A stretch of DNA of 64,000 nucleotides from Balamuthia mandrillaris (taxonomy: Eukaryota; Discosea; Longamoebia; Balamuthiidae). The notes below the pieces were generated by a model that was given only the letters and a program-made list of their open reading frames with translations, was not told where the DNA came from and ran no database searches. The stretch spans positions 1 to 64,000 of the forward strand of contig JAVKOQ010000081.1 of the NCBI GenBank assembly GCA_031835245.1, written 5' to 3'. Each line of letters begins with the position of its first letter. The first letter of the stretch is position 1. Below, in pieces: positions 21,459 to 31,292 of this stretch. The translations under genes and the position numbers were made by a program.

Positions 21459-21584
21459 AAAAAGGAGACTAGAATGAAAGAGAAAAGAGAAGAGCAGGCA
21501 CCGAAGTATATGCCCAATGACAACGCCGTGCACAAGGAAAGCACGTAGCACATCCACAGAGAGTACCCTGCCGCCGCCCTCCAT
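19737..21584 (-). CDS. Acyltransferase-3 family multi-pass membrane protein
   Basis: The protein starts MEGGGRVLSVDVLRAFLVHG, a good match to the first helix of acyltransferase-3 proteins (usually R-x10-H), which move acyl groups onto sugars or other acceptors across membranes. About ten hydrophobic segments follow, with WVVPSLFFLSGYS and FFAYLIHPLLEFMLARL as typical family stretches. At least two introns carry (TC)n runs (21416-21458 and 20857-20893) that stay open in frame, so a naive reading gives false LSLSLS segments. The 3' end is uncertain: translation may run straight to about 19737 or splice at GTGAGT near 19878. An in-frame ATG at 21704 could extend the start by 40 basic residues. 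Substrate is unknown. Confidence 0.7.
20857..20893 (-). repeat. Intronic (TC)n microsatellite (sense strand)
   Basis: A perfect GA run on the plus strand inside the acyltransferase-3 gene. The sense strand is TC. Confidence 0.9.
21416..21458 (-). repeat. Intronic (TC)n microsatellite (sense strand)
   Basis: A 43-bp perfect GA run on the plus strand in the first intron of the acyltransferase-3 gene. The sense strand is TC. Confidence 0.9.
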
Positions 21585-21806
21585 CCTCCTCCTCCTCCTC
21601 GTGTAACGCGCCCTGCACCTCCTCTGCTGTCGTATCCACCACAACCTAAGCACACCGCGACCACAACCTCTCTGCTGGCGAGGGGTCAAAGAAAGGGCCA
21701 CCAAGTTAGTTAGGAGGTAGTTTCCTTTTAATACAAGGAGGCAATCTCATGCTTTGTTTGTTCCCCATTTAAAAAATATACCAGTGGTGCGAGCGGTCAG
21801 CCACAG

Positions 21807-22919
21807 ATGCAAGGAACGGCTGCTGGTGTGGAAGATAACTCTAATCAGGAGTGCCACCTCTTGCAATTGCTTGGCCCTGTTCGCAAAGTCCCAAAGCAGT
21901 TGATCCTGGAGCGACCACAAGCCTATGCCGCCATTGTGCGGTTTGAAACCGCAGAGGAGGCAAAGGAGATTTACAATAACAAGGATTTTACCTTGTTCGC
22001 TGAGAGCATGCCAGGTACGCAATGTTTACAAAATACTATCAAGAGCATCCACAAATAATGTGGCTAAAGACACCATACAATAACAGGCACACGAGCAATA
22101 TCAGAGATCGAGTATGATAATTTGATGGACGCCACCGAGTCCTTGAAGAAAGCAACCAACAGGCTAGAGGTGTCCGAAACTGTCTTGAGGAAAGCATTCG
22201 ATACCATTGGAGAACTGAAAACTTCCTTAAAGGAAGCAACGGACAGGATTGAGGAGCAAAGCAAGGAGATTGGGGAACTGAAAACCTCCTTGAAGGAAGC
22301 AACGGACAAGATTGAGGAGCAAGATAAGATGATTGGAGCTCTGAAAACTTCCTTGAAGGAAGCAACGGACAGGATTGAGGAGCAAAACAAGGAGATTGGA
22401 GAACTGAAAACCTCCTTGAAGGAAGCAACGGATAAGATTGGAGAGCTGAAAACCTCCTTGAAGGAAGCAACGGACAAGATTGGAGAGCTGAAAACCTCCT
22501 TGAAGGAAGCAACGGACAAGATTGAGGAGCAAAGCAAGGAGATTGGGGAACTGAAAACCTCCTTGAAGGAAGCAACGGACAAGATTGAGGTGCAAGATAA
22601 GATGATTGGAGCTCTGAAAACTTCCTTGAAGGAAGCAACGGACAAGATTGAGGAGCAAAGCAAGGAGATTGGAGAACTGAAACCCTCCTTGAAGGAGGCA
22701 ACAGGCAAGATTGAGGAGCAAGATAAGATGATTGGAGCTCTAAAAACTTACGCGAGAGAAACAGCCAACGACCTCAGGGTAACCAAGGAGCAGGTTGTTG
22801 TACTGAATGGCATTGTGAAAAATCATTGCAACGAGAATTTGGCCTCCCTTGTGGAACAGGCACTGTCATTTGAGGAACGAACAAGTGAGCCAGAAAAGCA
22901 AACGGAAGAGGAGAAGTAG
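21807..22919 (+). CDS. Heptad-repeat coiled-coil protein with weak RRM-like N-terminus
   Basis: Two exons join at MPG-TRAISE (donor after 22015, acceptor before 22087). The N-terminal 70 residues include AYAAIVRFETAEEAKEIY, which resembles an RNP-1-containing RRM strand and helix; this is weak. From about residue 85 the protein is one long coiled coil built of near-identical units GELKTSLKEATDKIEEQSKEI. Units are 21 residues, with two central ones of 14, so copy changes keep the heptad register. The tail is Glu/Lys-rich and ends QTEEEK. No family was recognised beyond coiled coil. The start is uncertain: an upstream exon ending near 21806 could exist, since CCAG precedes the frame at 21783. 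Confidence 0.65.
22201..22740 (+). repeat. In-frame 63/42-bp tandem repeats coding a coiled coil
   Basis: About nine tandem units with very high DNA identity code for G(E/A)LKTSLKEATD(K/R)I plus EEQ(S/D/N)K(E/M)I. Units are 63 bp, two are 42 bp. Confidence 0.9.
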
Positions 22920-23179
22920 CAAACGAGAGAAGCAAGGTCTTCATAGTAGCCGTGAAGGAAAGAGAGAAGAGAGAAGAGAGAACCAATCTTGGTGTTTTCC
23001 GAACTGTTTGTTCTCTCTTCTCTCTTCTCCTTATGGTTTGTTCTCTTTTCTCTCTTACCAAGAGAAGGGAGAAGAGAGAACGAATCTTGTCATGAAGGAC
23101 AACACCCGCCGGAGAAGAGGCAAGACAGAAAAACAACCAAATACAATTGTCGATTATAAAGGCATGAATAAAAGAACCA
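22920..23179. other. Convergent 3' intergenic with GA/TC inverted repeats
   Basis: This 260-bp gap lies between two convergent genes. A perfect 19-nt inverted repeat pairs 22965-22983 with 23010-23028 (26-nt loop), and a second imperfect pair lies at about 23039-23081. The words AACCAATCTTG and AACGAATCTTG follow two of the arms. Confidence 0.7.
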
Positions 23180-23534
23180 TCAAACCAGGGCAACTTTCTC
23201 GCCGTAGCCAAACAGAATATGTGGGCTCAAAGGCCTAAAACCGAGCTTCTTGAACATGGTCGCTATCTCTGCAAGGCTTTTATAATGTACATCCTGATCG
23301 CTGTCAGGATTCTCCATGTCCATTCCCGAGAAGAGGCCTGTTTGCGGGTTGTAGGTGATACTGATGAGAAACGTGCTGGTCTTTTCTTGTCCGTCCTCGT
23401 CGTAGTCGTTGTAGGAGAAGACGAACGTCGAGTCCTCAACCCCAAAGCTCACAATAAAAGTTTGAGGTGGAACAGAACTGAGGAGATTCTCCTCTTCTTC
23501 TGGTAGTAACGCGCCCATAAACCAACTTGTTGAG

Positions 23535-23578
<44 letters not shown>

Positions 23579-24861
23579 CAGTTGCAGTTGATAACCAGTC
23601 GTCGAGGTGTTCAATTAGTTACCCAATGGCACGATCAACTGTGTAGTTGGAATTTCCCGCAATCATGTCTCGATAAAAGTTCAACAGCTGCAGTTCAACC
23701 AACAAGGACAACGATGCAAAAGAGTTAGCCCAACTGTTTTTTTTTTTTTTGAAAAACATTCCTCTGAGGAGAGCGACAAACTTCACGAACCGTTAACATG
23801 TTCTTGTCATTGCACAACGAACCAAAGAAGGCCGAAACGATTTGATACTTGGCATAAGAAACCCTTTGCGAGGTATGCGCTCCCATAAGAAGCTTCACAA
23901 TGAGTTCGTGTTGGTTGGAAGAGGACACATCCAACTCTGCCAATACCTTCGTCCTCTCCTTTAGCGCCGCATAAAACTCGACAAACGTCAGTGTTCGGTC
24001 TTCCCGGCCCTCAAAGAGTGCATCTATCTCCTCTAACCTGGTCAGCTCTGAGTATTTCTCCTCTTGGTCTTCTTTGTCGATCCCCTTCTGCTTCTCGTCT
24101 TCTTTTTCACTCTCTTGGCTCGCTTCTGATTCGCTGTTGTCGGATGCACTGGTGTCATCGTCTCGGTCGCTGTCGTCTTCTTTCTCCTTTTCTTTCTCCT
24201 TCTCCTTCTCGATTGCCTTCTGTTCATTTTCTTCTTGACTGCGTTTGTTCACTTTTTGGGGGTTGGGAGTATCTACATTGTGCATCGCTGCAAACTTGAT
24301 GAGCGTCTTTTCGGCATCCGTGGGCGTTGTCAGAGTTGGAGCGTCAGAAGAGTCGTTCACGGCAACTGCCTCTTCCTTTGCAATGACGTGAGGCTCTTCT
24401 TCTAAGGATGACCGTTAGTGAGCAACGACAAACAAAAGGACAAAGGAAAAAGTACCATGATCAAGCGGTTGCACTTTGATGGGAGTAGGGGTACTCATTC
24501 TTCTCACCACTTTGAAGTCCTTCGTTGCTTCTTCTTCCCGCAGGATTCCGGGGGAGGCCAGTTTTCTGGGGGTGCTCGTCTCCTCCACGATAATGCTGCC
24601 GTACATCGGATCGATAGCATCCTCGTCATCCCAACCCCACAACGGAGCAGGGTATCTTATCTGTCTCCAATTTCTTTTCCTCAGTGTGCTCATTCGTTTT
24701 TTGTTTCTGAAGAACTTCAAAGCGCTGTTTGCCTTTCTTTGATGCTTCTTTTCGCTATTTTTATTCCCACGAGAAGGGCCCAGGCTTGCTCGTTGTTTGG
24801 CCAAACGTTGCTTGTGATCTCCTTTTTCTGTGGATGTGTCGACACTCTTTTTCGTCAACAA
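23180..24861 (-). CDS. Unknown acidic/basic protein
   Basis: I do not recognise this gene. At least four exons can be strung together: a Lys/Arg-rich start (MLTKKSVDTSTEKG) at 24861, a block with WGWDDEDAIDPMYGSIIVEE, a strongly charged EKEKEKEKEDDSDRDDD stretch, then a folded-looking helical region (LTRLEEIDALFEG, TLTFVEFYAALKERT, LLNFYRDMIAGNS). The last exon codes a compact domain of about 110 residues, including FIVSFGVEDSTFVFSYNDYD and ending YGEKVALV-stop. The acidic middle suggests a nuclear or nucleolar protein. A (TC)n run at 23537-23575 lies in the last intron. Exon limits are approximate and it could be more than one gene. Confidence 0.55.
23537..23575 (-). repeat. Intronic (TC)n microsatellite (sense strand)
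   Basis: A perfect GA run on the plus strand just upstream of the last exon of the acidic unknown gene. The sense strand is TC. Confidence 0.9.
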
Positions 24862-24923
24862 AAAAATACAAATATTTTTTTTTGTTTTGATTATTTTTAC
24901 CGGACAAAAGGGAGGGGTCCCTC

Positions 24924-26782
24924 TCAGCCAGCAACGCCAAGAGGAGTGCGGAGGAGCGACTCGTGGGTGGTATCCCTGGAGGTAGTCTTTGGCGCCAAGG
25001 CAAAGCCCGCCTTTCCATTGTTTTTAACATAACAACGTTATGCATGCCGAAGAAAAAATGGTGCTTGTTAGTTAGTTCCACAAAGACGGAACGGAGAAAG
25101 AAAAGCAGAACGAAGAAGAAAAAATACCGTTTTGGTGATGATGATGTCGCCATAGGGTTCTTCTTGTTGCAGATGGACGAGATTGCGGGTCTTGAGGACC
25201 AACATTTCGGCAAAGGTACCCGCCACGACTCTTTTCGACTTGCCCTCCACCATTTCCAACAAACTCAGTTTATCCTCTCCCGCCTTTCGCTTCTCATCAA
25301 ACTCGCGCGTCAAGAAGCGCAACCTTGGAGAAAAAAATATGGAAAACATGAGAAGCAAGAAATGGAGAAAATGACCGGCAGGAGTGGGAGGCGGAAAAGA
25401 AGAACAACAAGAAGCGAAAGAGAGCACATACATTTTAACGGTACGTTCGCTCCATGTTCTGCTATCAGCCACTATGCCACGCTCAAACTCGCGCTCTTCC
25501 TCCTCTCTTGCAGCCTCCTCCTCGCGCGTTATTTCCTCTTCTGGCGGAGGTTCAATCACGGAGAAGGAGGTGTCTGGTTGGAAGGAGAAGTCGATGTGTT
25601 CGCCCGGTTCTTGGCCCATGGCTTGTGGTGTGGTCACGAACCTCTCACCTGGCTCTCGCAGCGGGCTGGGTACTTCTTGCACCGATGGCACGGCGGTGGT
25701 CATGTTGCGAGAAAACAGTGCCATAAGAGCAGGAGATTTTTGCATACCTGAATATTTTTTTTTTCGTTGAGTAACCAGAGCACTAAAGCAGAGGAGAACG
25801 GGAGAACGAGAACGAAATAGCGAAAGAGGAGAGAATGATAGAGAGAGAGAGAGAGAGAGAGAGGAGAACAACCTGCGGAGGTAGGTTGTCTCCAAAGCTC
25901 AGCTTCCGGTTTGTACAAGGCTTCTTTCTCTCTCATGGACCGTTTAGAGGAAGGCTCGGGCTCCAGGTTGCGAACAATATCGCTAGTATCTTTTAAATGG
26001 TCCCGCATTTCACTGCCAAGTGAAGAAGTAATAGCGGCAGAGAAACGAGTTAAACGGAGCAATAGTTAACATATAATAGAAACGTACGCTGCGCTCATCA
26101 TAGTGGCTTTGTCAATGGGCACTCGCCGCACCTTTTCGATTCTCTTCCTCTTTTCACCTCTTCGTGTTGGGCTTTGTCGAAGCAGTTCCTCAGGAATGAC
26201 TGCTGATGGTTTGACTGCAAGGAGGAGACAGAGACAAACATACAGATATCATATATGTTTGAGTACAAGTTTTGAAACGTAAATAACGGACGTAAATGTA
26301 ACTTACTTGGTGTAACAGGACCCACAGGTTCCTCTCCAACTCTAGAGATATGAGGAGTGTCGATAGGAGGTTCGTCCGGCAAAAAGGTTTGGTCCTGCTC
26401 AAAACTGAAATCGGGTCCTGCTGTTGTAGGAAATCTAATAACAGCAGGCAACAGAAAGGAAAAGGTGTTAGCCTCCACCAAGAAGAAGCACAGGAAGAAC
26501 ATACTCGCCAAAGCCTCGATCGTCACCATACGGCGAAATTAATGGAGCGGCCTCCTCCGCTCGGGGGGCTTCAGGGGTGGCAGGAATGCTCGTGTGGATG
26601 ACGGTGCTGAAGGCTTCGTCATCTGCGCCCATCAAACCCTCAAAAAGCTTTTCAGAATCAAACTGCGAGGCACCCTCAGCAGAGGGAGTGAATTCCTCCT
26701 GCTGCAACGTGATGGCAATACGGTCACGCACAACATTTAAGCTTAAAAGGTCCTCCTCAGCAGGTAAGCTAAGGGAAGAGAG

Positions 26783-26827
<45 letters not shown>

Positions 26828-27455
26828 ACAGAACAAGATTGTCAGCATTTATCCTACAAGTCCAAAAATAGAGCCATTTTTCACTTTCACCGCAGGAGAC
26901 GTACCTCAGTTCTGCTTCAGGTAGAGTGATTTCGTGGTCAAAAAATGTTTCCGGCAAAGTAATGGTAGCCAGTGGAGCTACTTCAGCTTCTGGAGCCAAG
27001 TCCACATCGCCTGGACGAAAGGCCTAAATAAAAGAGGAATGGAATGAGAAAGGGTAATAAGATTTCTCAACAATTTTGTTTTGAAAAAAGGTTACCATTT
27101 TGATTTTCACGAGAGCATCACTGCAGTCATTTAAGAGGTAGTGGACCTTTCGAGAATAAATGCGAACCACACCCAAAAGCAAATGTCCTCTCATGCGAAG
27201 TGCCATCGGCACCGTAGGATTGATGATCGTTTCTTCGTGTGTTGCGGGCGAAAAAGAATCACGCAAAATCAGTTTCATCACAAAACGAAAATAAATAATA
27301 AATGAAATAAGAATACAGAGCAAGTCCTCACCGATAGAGTCCGTTAGATCAGTGGAATAGATTTCTGTCTTGGACAGCTTTTTGTCCCAGTGGGCCGCCA
27401 GCCATACTTTTCCCAACGGCCCTTTCTTGGCCAACACAAACTGGGAGTAAAACAT
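24924..27455 (-). CDS. RAD21: Cohesin kleisin subunit Rad21/Scc1
   Basis: Kleisin closes the cohesin ring that holds sister chromatids. The N-terminal SMC3-binding domain starts [20 protein letters not shown] at 27455 and continues, after an intron, with [20 protein letters not shown] and [14 protein letters not shown]. This is an almost textbook Rad21/Rec8 N-terminus. The middle is acidic and spread over several exons ([19 protein letters not shown]; then a [20 protein letters not shown] segment). The C-terminal winged-helix domain that binds SMC1 appears as [18 protein letters not shown] and [16 protein letters not shown] place the stop at 24924 using a final small exon, with moderate certainty. 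Rad21 rather than Rec8 is preferred from the N-terminus. (TC)n runs lie in two introns. Confidence 0.88.
26787..26822 (-). repeat. Intronic (TC)n microsatellite (sense strand)
   Basis: A GA run on the plus strand inside a Rad21 intron. The sense strand is TC. A shorter run sits in another Rad21 intron at about 25841-25862. Confidence 0.9.
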
Positions 27456-27832
27456 CTCGATGCCTCACGCCTCTTCTCTCTCTTTTCTTCTGCCGATGGA
27501 TGATAAGAAGAAGCCTGCAGTCAAAGACCAATCCCCCTCCCAAAAAAAAAAACCCTTGCCTTGCCGATGTTCACTACCTCGTGCTACTTCTTCTTGTTCC
27601 GCTACGTCGTTTAGCCCCAAACCGCTTTTTTTTCTTTTTTGCCGCCAAAAAAATTTTTGGTACCCTTTTCTCTCACCCTCGTTGCAGGAATTTTTTCCAG
27701 GAAATTTTTTCAGCAGCATTTCGAGCCGTTAGAAAATTGATCGAAAAAAATAGAGAGGAAGAACCTGTTGGTTGACTGTGTGGAGGAGGAGTGAAAAAAA
27801 GGGCGGCGCTGCGGCGGGGTGCTGAAAGAACC
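27456..27832. promoter_or_regulatory. Divergent promoter between Rad21 and PARP-finger/FHA/PBZ gene
   Basis: The two start codons are only 377 bp apart and face away from each other. The stretch has A-rich and T-rich runs and no clear named motif. Shared regulation is inferred from spacing. Confidence 0.45.
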
Positions 27833-30285
27833 ATGGCACACAATGAATACAAGGTTAGCCTTTTTTATTTAACACGTTTTCGCTTTGTTGGCCTTCGTTG
27901 CTCACCCATGGCTGGTTTTATCCTCTTTTCTCCCATCGGTTTTGTGTAGGTGGACTACGCGAAGACAAGTCGCTCTTCTGTGCGTTTTTTTTTTAAACCC
28001 TCTACCTCCATTTTTTTTTTGAGGAAACATTTCTGTTGAGCTGAATGAAAACCGTGCTTTTTCTTTGTAGTGCAAGTTGGCGGCTTGCAAGCAAAAGATT
28101 GAAAAGGATACGGTGCGAGTGGGTAAGATTCACCCTTCTGATAGGTTTACCGAAGGAGGCACTATGACGGACTACTTCCACCCAGAGTGCATCTTCCAGG
28201 TTTGGTTCTCTTGACAGCATTGCGGTGGAAAACCTTCTAGAGAGCTCAAACATGACTTCTTTGTGAATGCAAACAACAGAGCTTCAAACGAGCCAGAAAG
28301 CAAACCAAGAAAATAGAGTCTGAAGACGATTTGCAAGGCTTTGAGGAGCTTAAACCAGAAGACCAAGAAATGTTTCGTGATCTCATTGCAGGTTTGTGCA
28401 AAAAAACAGTTCTGTTCTTCTGGGCTTACTTCTTTTTCATTGCTTTTGTTGTGCAGCGGCAACTGAAGAAAGCAAAGGCGCTCAACCCAAGACGAAAGCT
28501 AAGAGCAAAAAGGTGGGGCCAGTTCTTCCGACTGCTCCAGTAACACCCGCAACCTCAAAGCCTGCGACACGCACCACTTCCACAACACAAAGCACCAAGC
28601 AACAACACAAAGCACCAAACAAGGTGCGGGTATTCCGAGCTCGTCTGCTGCGTGAGGATGGAGATGCGGAACCTATTTACCTGGAAGACCAGTCCACGTT
28701 ACTTGGAAGAGGAGATCTAACTGGCGTAACAGACAAACGCTGTTCCAGAAAGCAAGGTATGGTATCCAGTGCCGATGCATTGCACAATCCTCACTTCCTG
28801 AGTCTTCTTATCAGTTGAGCTAGTACTGTCAGAAGAGGATGAAACAGTCACTCTCATTATAGTATGTAATGTTCCTTCAACCGGCCTTCTTTCCAACGAA
28901 AGAGAGGAGAAGAAGAACAACGACATGTTGTTCTTCTTGCTCTCCTCTCCCTCTCCCTCTCCCTCTCCCTCTCCTCTCCCTCTCCCTCTCCCTCTCCCTC
29001 TCTCTCTCCCTCTCCCTCTCTCCCTCTCCCTCTCTCCCTCTCTCCCTCTCCCTCTCCCTCTCCCTCTCCCTCCTCTCCCTCTCTCCCTCTCCCTCTCCCT
29101 CTCTCTCTCTCCCTCTCCTCTCCCTCTCCTCTCCCTCCTCTCCTCTCTCTCCCTCCCTCTCCCTCTCCCTCTCCCTCTCCTCTCCCTCTCTCCCTCTCCC
29201 TCTCCCTCTCCCTCTCCCTCTTCCTCTCCCTAACTGTCCATTGGTTATAGCATGGCACCAATCCCACTGTTACATACAGGCCAGCAACAACCGGCGTTTG
29301 GGAACAACTATCCCAAGGAGATAAACGAGTGTTAAACAGCGATGATCGGTTCGCCCTTCTCTTTGGAGAGTTTGACTTTAGGCTCCAAACTCGGGTCGAC
29401 TATGTAGAGGAAGAGGACGAACCAGAGGGAGAGGAATCCCACGCATCCGAGTCTGGCAGCGAAAAGCAAGAAACCAAACTTTCAACACCCATAACTACAA
29501 CAAAGACAATAGGCAAACGCAAGCTGAAAACCAGCGATGATGAAGAAGGAGGACCAAAGCCCGAAGGAAAAGCAACCGCCAACAAACCATCCAACAAGAA
29601 AGCCAAAACAACACCAAGTACCACAACACCAACGTCTGCCTCACCGCGGCCTAAGAGAGCTGCTGCCAAGAAACAACAACAAAAGAAGAAGCGGTCTGGA
29701 GAGATAGACTCTGATGATGACGGCCAACCCAACGAGTATGACCCCAACGACGGCTTTCTAGTGGCTGACGATGACCCAATCGCCGACTTTTCGGACTATG
29801 GAGAGGATGATGATGATGACGACTTCAAACTCACGCTCAAAGACGCCCACCGGTTCATTAGGGACCACCAAACTAGAGGTGTTTCAGGTGGAGCAAGTGC
29901 AGGGCATGACAAACCAGCTTGCATGTATGGAAAGTCATGCTACCGAAAAAATCCGCAGCACCTGAAAAACTTTTGGCACCCTCCGAAGGATGATGATGAA
30001 GGAGAGCAATCAAGCCAGAGCCCAACGAAAACAAAAAAGGCGGGGAAAGCGGAACACAGCAATAGTAATCGTCACGCAACCTCGAGACCTGGGGAAGTTG
30101 CCAAGGATGACACAGGGCACAAGGAAAGGGAAGATAAAGAGGAAGAACGAACTGTTTTGACGCTAAGCCGCTTGCCAATCTTCAAAAACTTGGACCTGGC
30201 AATCATTAGGGACGTACTGCACGCCAACAAAGGGGAAATGAGTCCCACGCTTTCCGCCCTTAAAGAGATGGTAGGACAATCTTAG
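27833..30285 (+). CDS. zf-PARP + FHA + PBZ + CUE-like DNA-repair protein (APLF/ligase-III-finger type)
   Basis: The coding sequence starts with a 21-nt exon, MAHNEYK, and ends MVGQS-stop, in about seven exons. Domains in order: a PARP-type zinc finger (CKLAAC, HPEC, then TKKIESEDDLQGFEELK, closest to the DNA ligase III finger), which senses DNA breaks; a PNKP/APLF-type FHA domain (LLGRGDLTGVTDKRCSRKQV and HGTNPTVTYRP) that binds phospho-peptides of XRCC1/XRCC4 type; a long acidic and Lys-rich linker; a PBZ poly(ADP-ribose) finger with exact C-x5-C-x6-H-x5-H spacing (CMYGKSCYRKNPQHLKNFWH); and a CUE-like helix set at the C-terminus. The first zinc pair is C-x4-C, not the usual C-x2-C. A 290-bp CT tract lies in the intron within the FHA. 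Role: single- and double-strand break repair, inferred. Confidence 0.87.
28939..29231 (+). repeat. Intronic CCTCTC-type pyrimidine tract, about 290 bp
   Basis: An almost pure C/T tract of CCCTCT and CTCTCC units makes up most of the intron that divides the FHA domain of the repair gene. It is the longest simple repeat in the window. Confidence 0.95.
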
Positions 30286-31292
30286 GGCAATTATGGAGTG
30301 CAGGGGTTGGTTTTCCATGTTTTAAAAAACAAAAAATTGGCGAGATTCCCATGCCCTCCTTTTGTAAATGGTACATTTTGGCGAAACATTCTGTTAATCC
30401 CTGTTCCGATACTTTCCTAATCCTTCGGTTTAGATGCCGACCCGCCCAATCACACGGGGAAATGATGATAAAAGGAAAAATATAATAAAGTATTTTGGAA
30501 CTGGAATTCTATCGTAGTCCTTTCTTTTCTTCGATCGTCTGATAAAAGGAAAAATCCATAGTTACTTGGTAACTTTCGCCCACGTGCAGCTCCGGTAGCC
30601 CAGAAAAGCGGACTAATAAGGAAGCCCTACCGGTTCGTTAATTACTGGCTATGAGCCGATGCAGAACTCACTACGACCTATCTAGAGCCAATTTTGTTTC
30701 CGCGCAACGATAAACAAGGACAAAATAAAAAACCGCTTGGAAATATTTTGGGCGAACCAAACCGCAGAAAAAAAACAACACGTAACCAAGGAAGAGCTTG
30801 TAAGGCATCGGGGTTAAGGGACGCTGCACCTTCAAGGTCGCCCCGTTTTGTTTGTGTTTGTTTTTTTTTTTTTTTGGGTGTGGGTTTGTTTCTTGCAGGC
30901 AGGTCGCTGCATCGACCCCGCCAAACTCCTTGTTTCTTTTTCTTTTTTTTCATCTATATTTTCCCCTTGTATATTTATTTTTTTTTGGCACACGCCGCCT
31001 CTTCTTCCTTGTGGTCGGGTCTACGCCAAAAGGTTTGATTGTTTTGACATTCTGTGCTCTTCTTGTTCTTTTTTTTGCATCTGTTACCTCTCTCTTTTTT
31101 TCCCCCCCTATTCTAACTACCGTTTTTTTGTTCCTTTTCTTCTCTCCTCTCCTCCTTCTCCTCTTTACTTTGGTGGTTGTTAGTTTATTTTTTGGCTCTC
31201 TCCCTCTCTCCCTCTCCTTGCAATCCAAACAGCACCAAACGGACAAGGATTTTTTTTTCGAAAAAAAAAAACAAAAAAAAAAAAAGAAACAA
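30286..31292. other. 1-kb intergenic stretch
   Basis: Between two plus-strand genes. I see a direct repeat TGATAAAAGGAAAAAT at about 30467 and 30540, then long T-rich runs up to 31150 and a C/T-rich 5' leader. No convincing exon or RNA gene was found; open frames are made of low-complexity Phe/Leu/Lys. Confidence 0.5.

Noticed and set aside
22039-22721. Repetitive minus-strand frames opposite the coiled-coil gene
   Set aside because: They come from the 63-bp tandem repeat being open in several frames. The plus-strand heptads make biochemical sense.
28869-29324. Long Ser/Pro/Leu frames over the CCTCTC tract
   Set aside because: All frames of this simple repeat are open by composition. The tract is an intron that divides the FHA domain.
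30286-31292. Possible tRNA or other structured RNA genes
   Set aside because: I looked for A- and B-box-like motifs and cloverleaf stems here and in other gaps and found none that I could defend.
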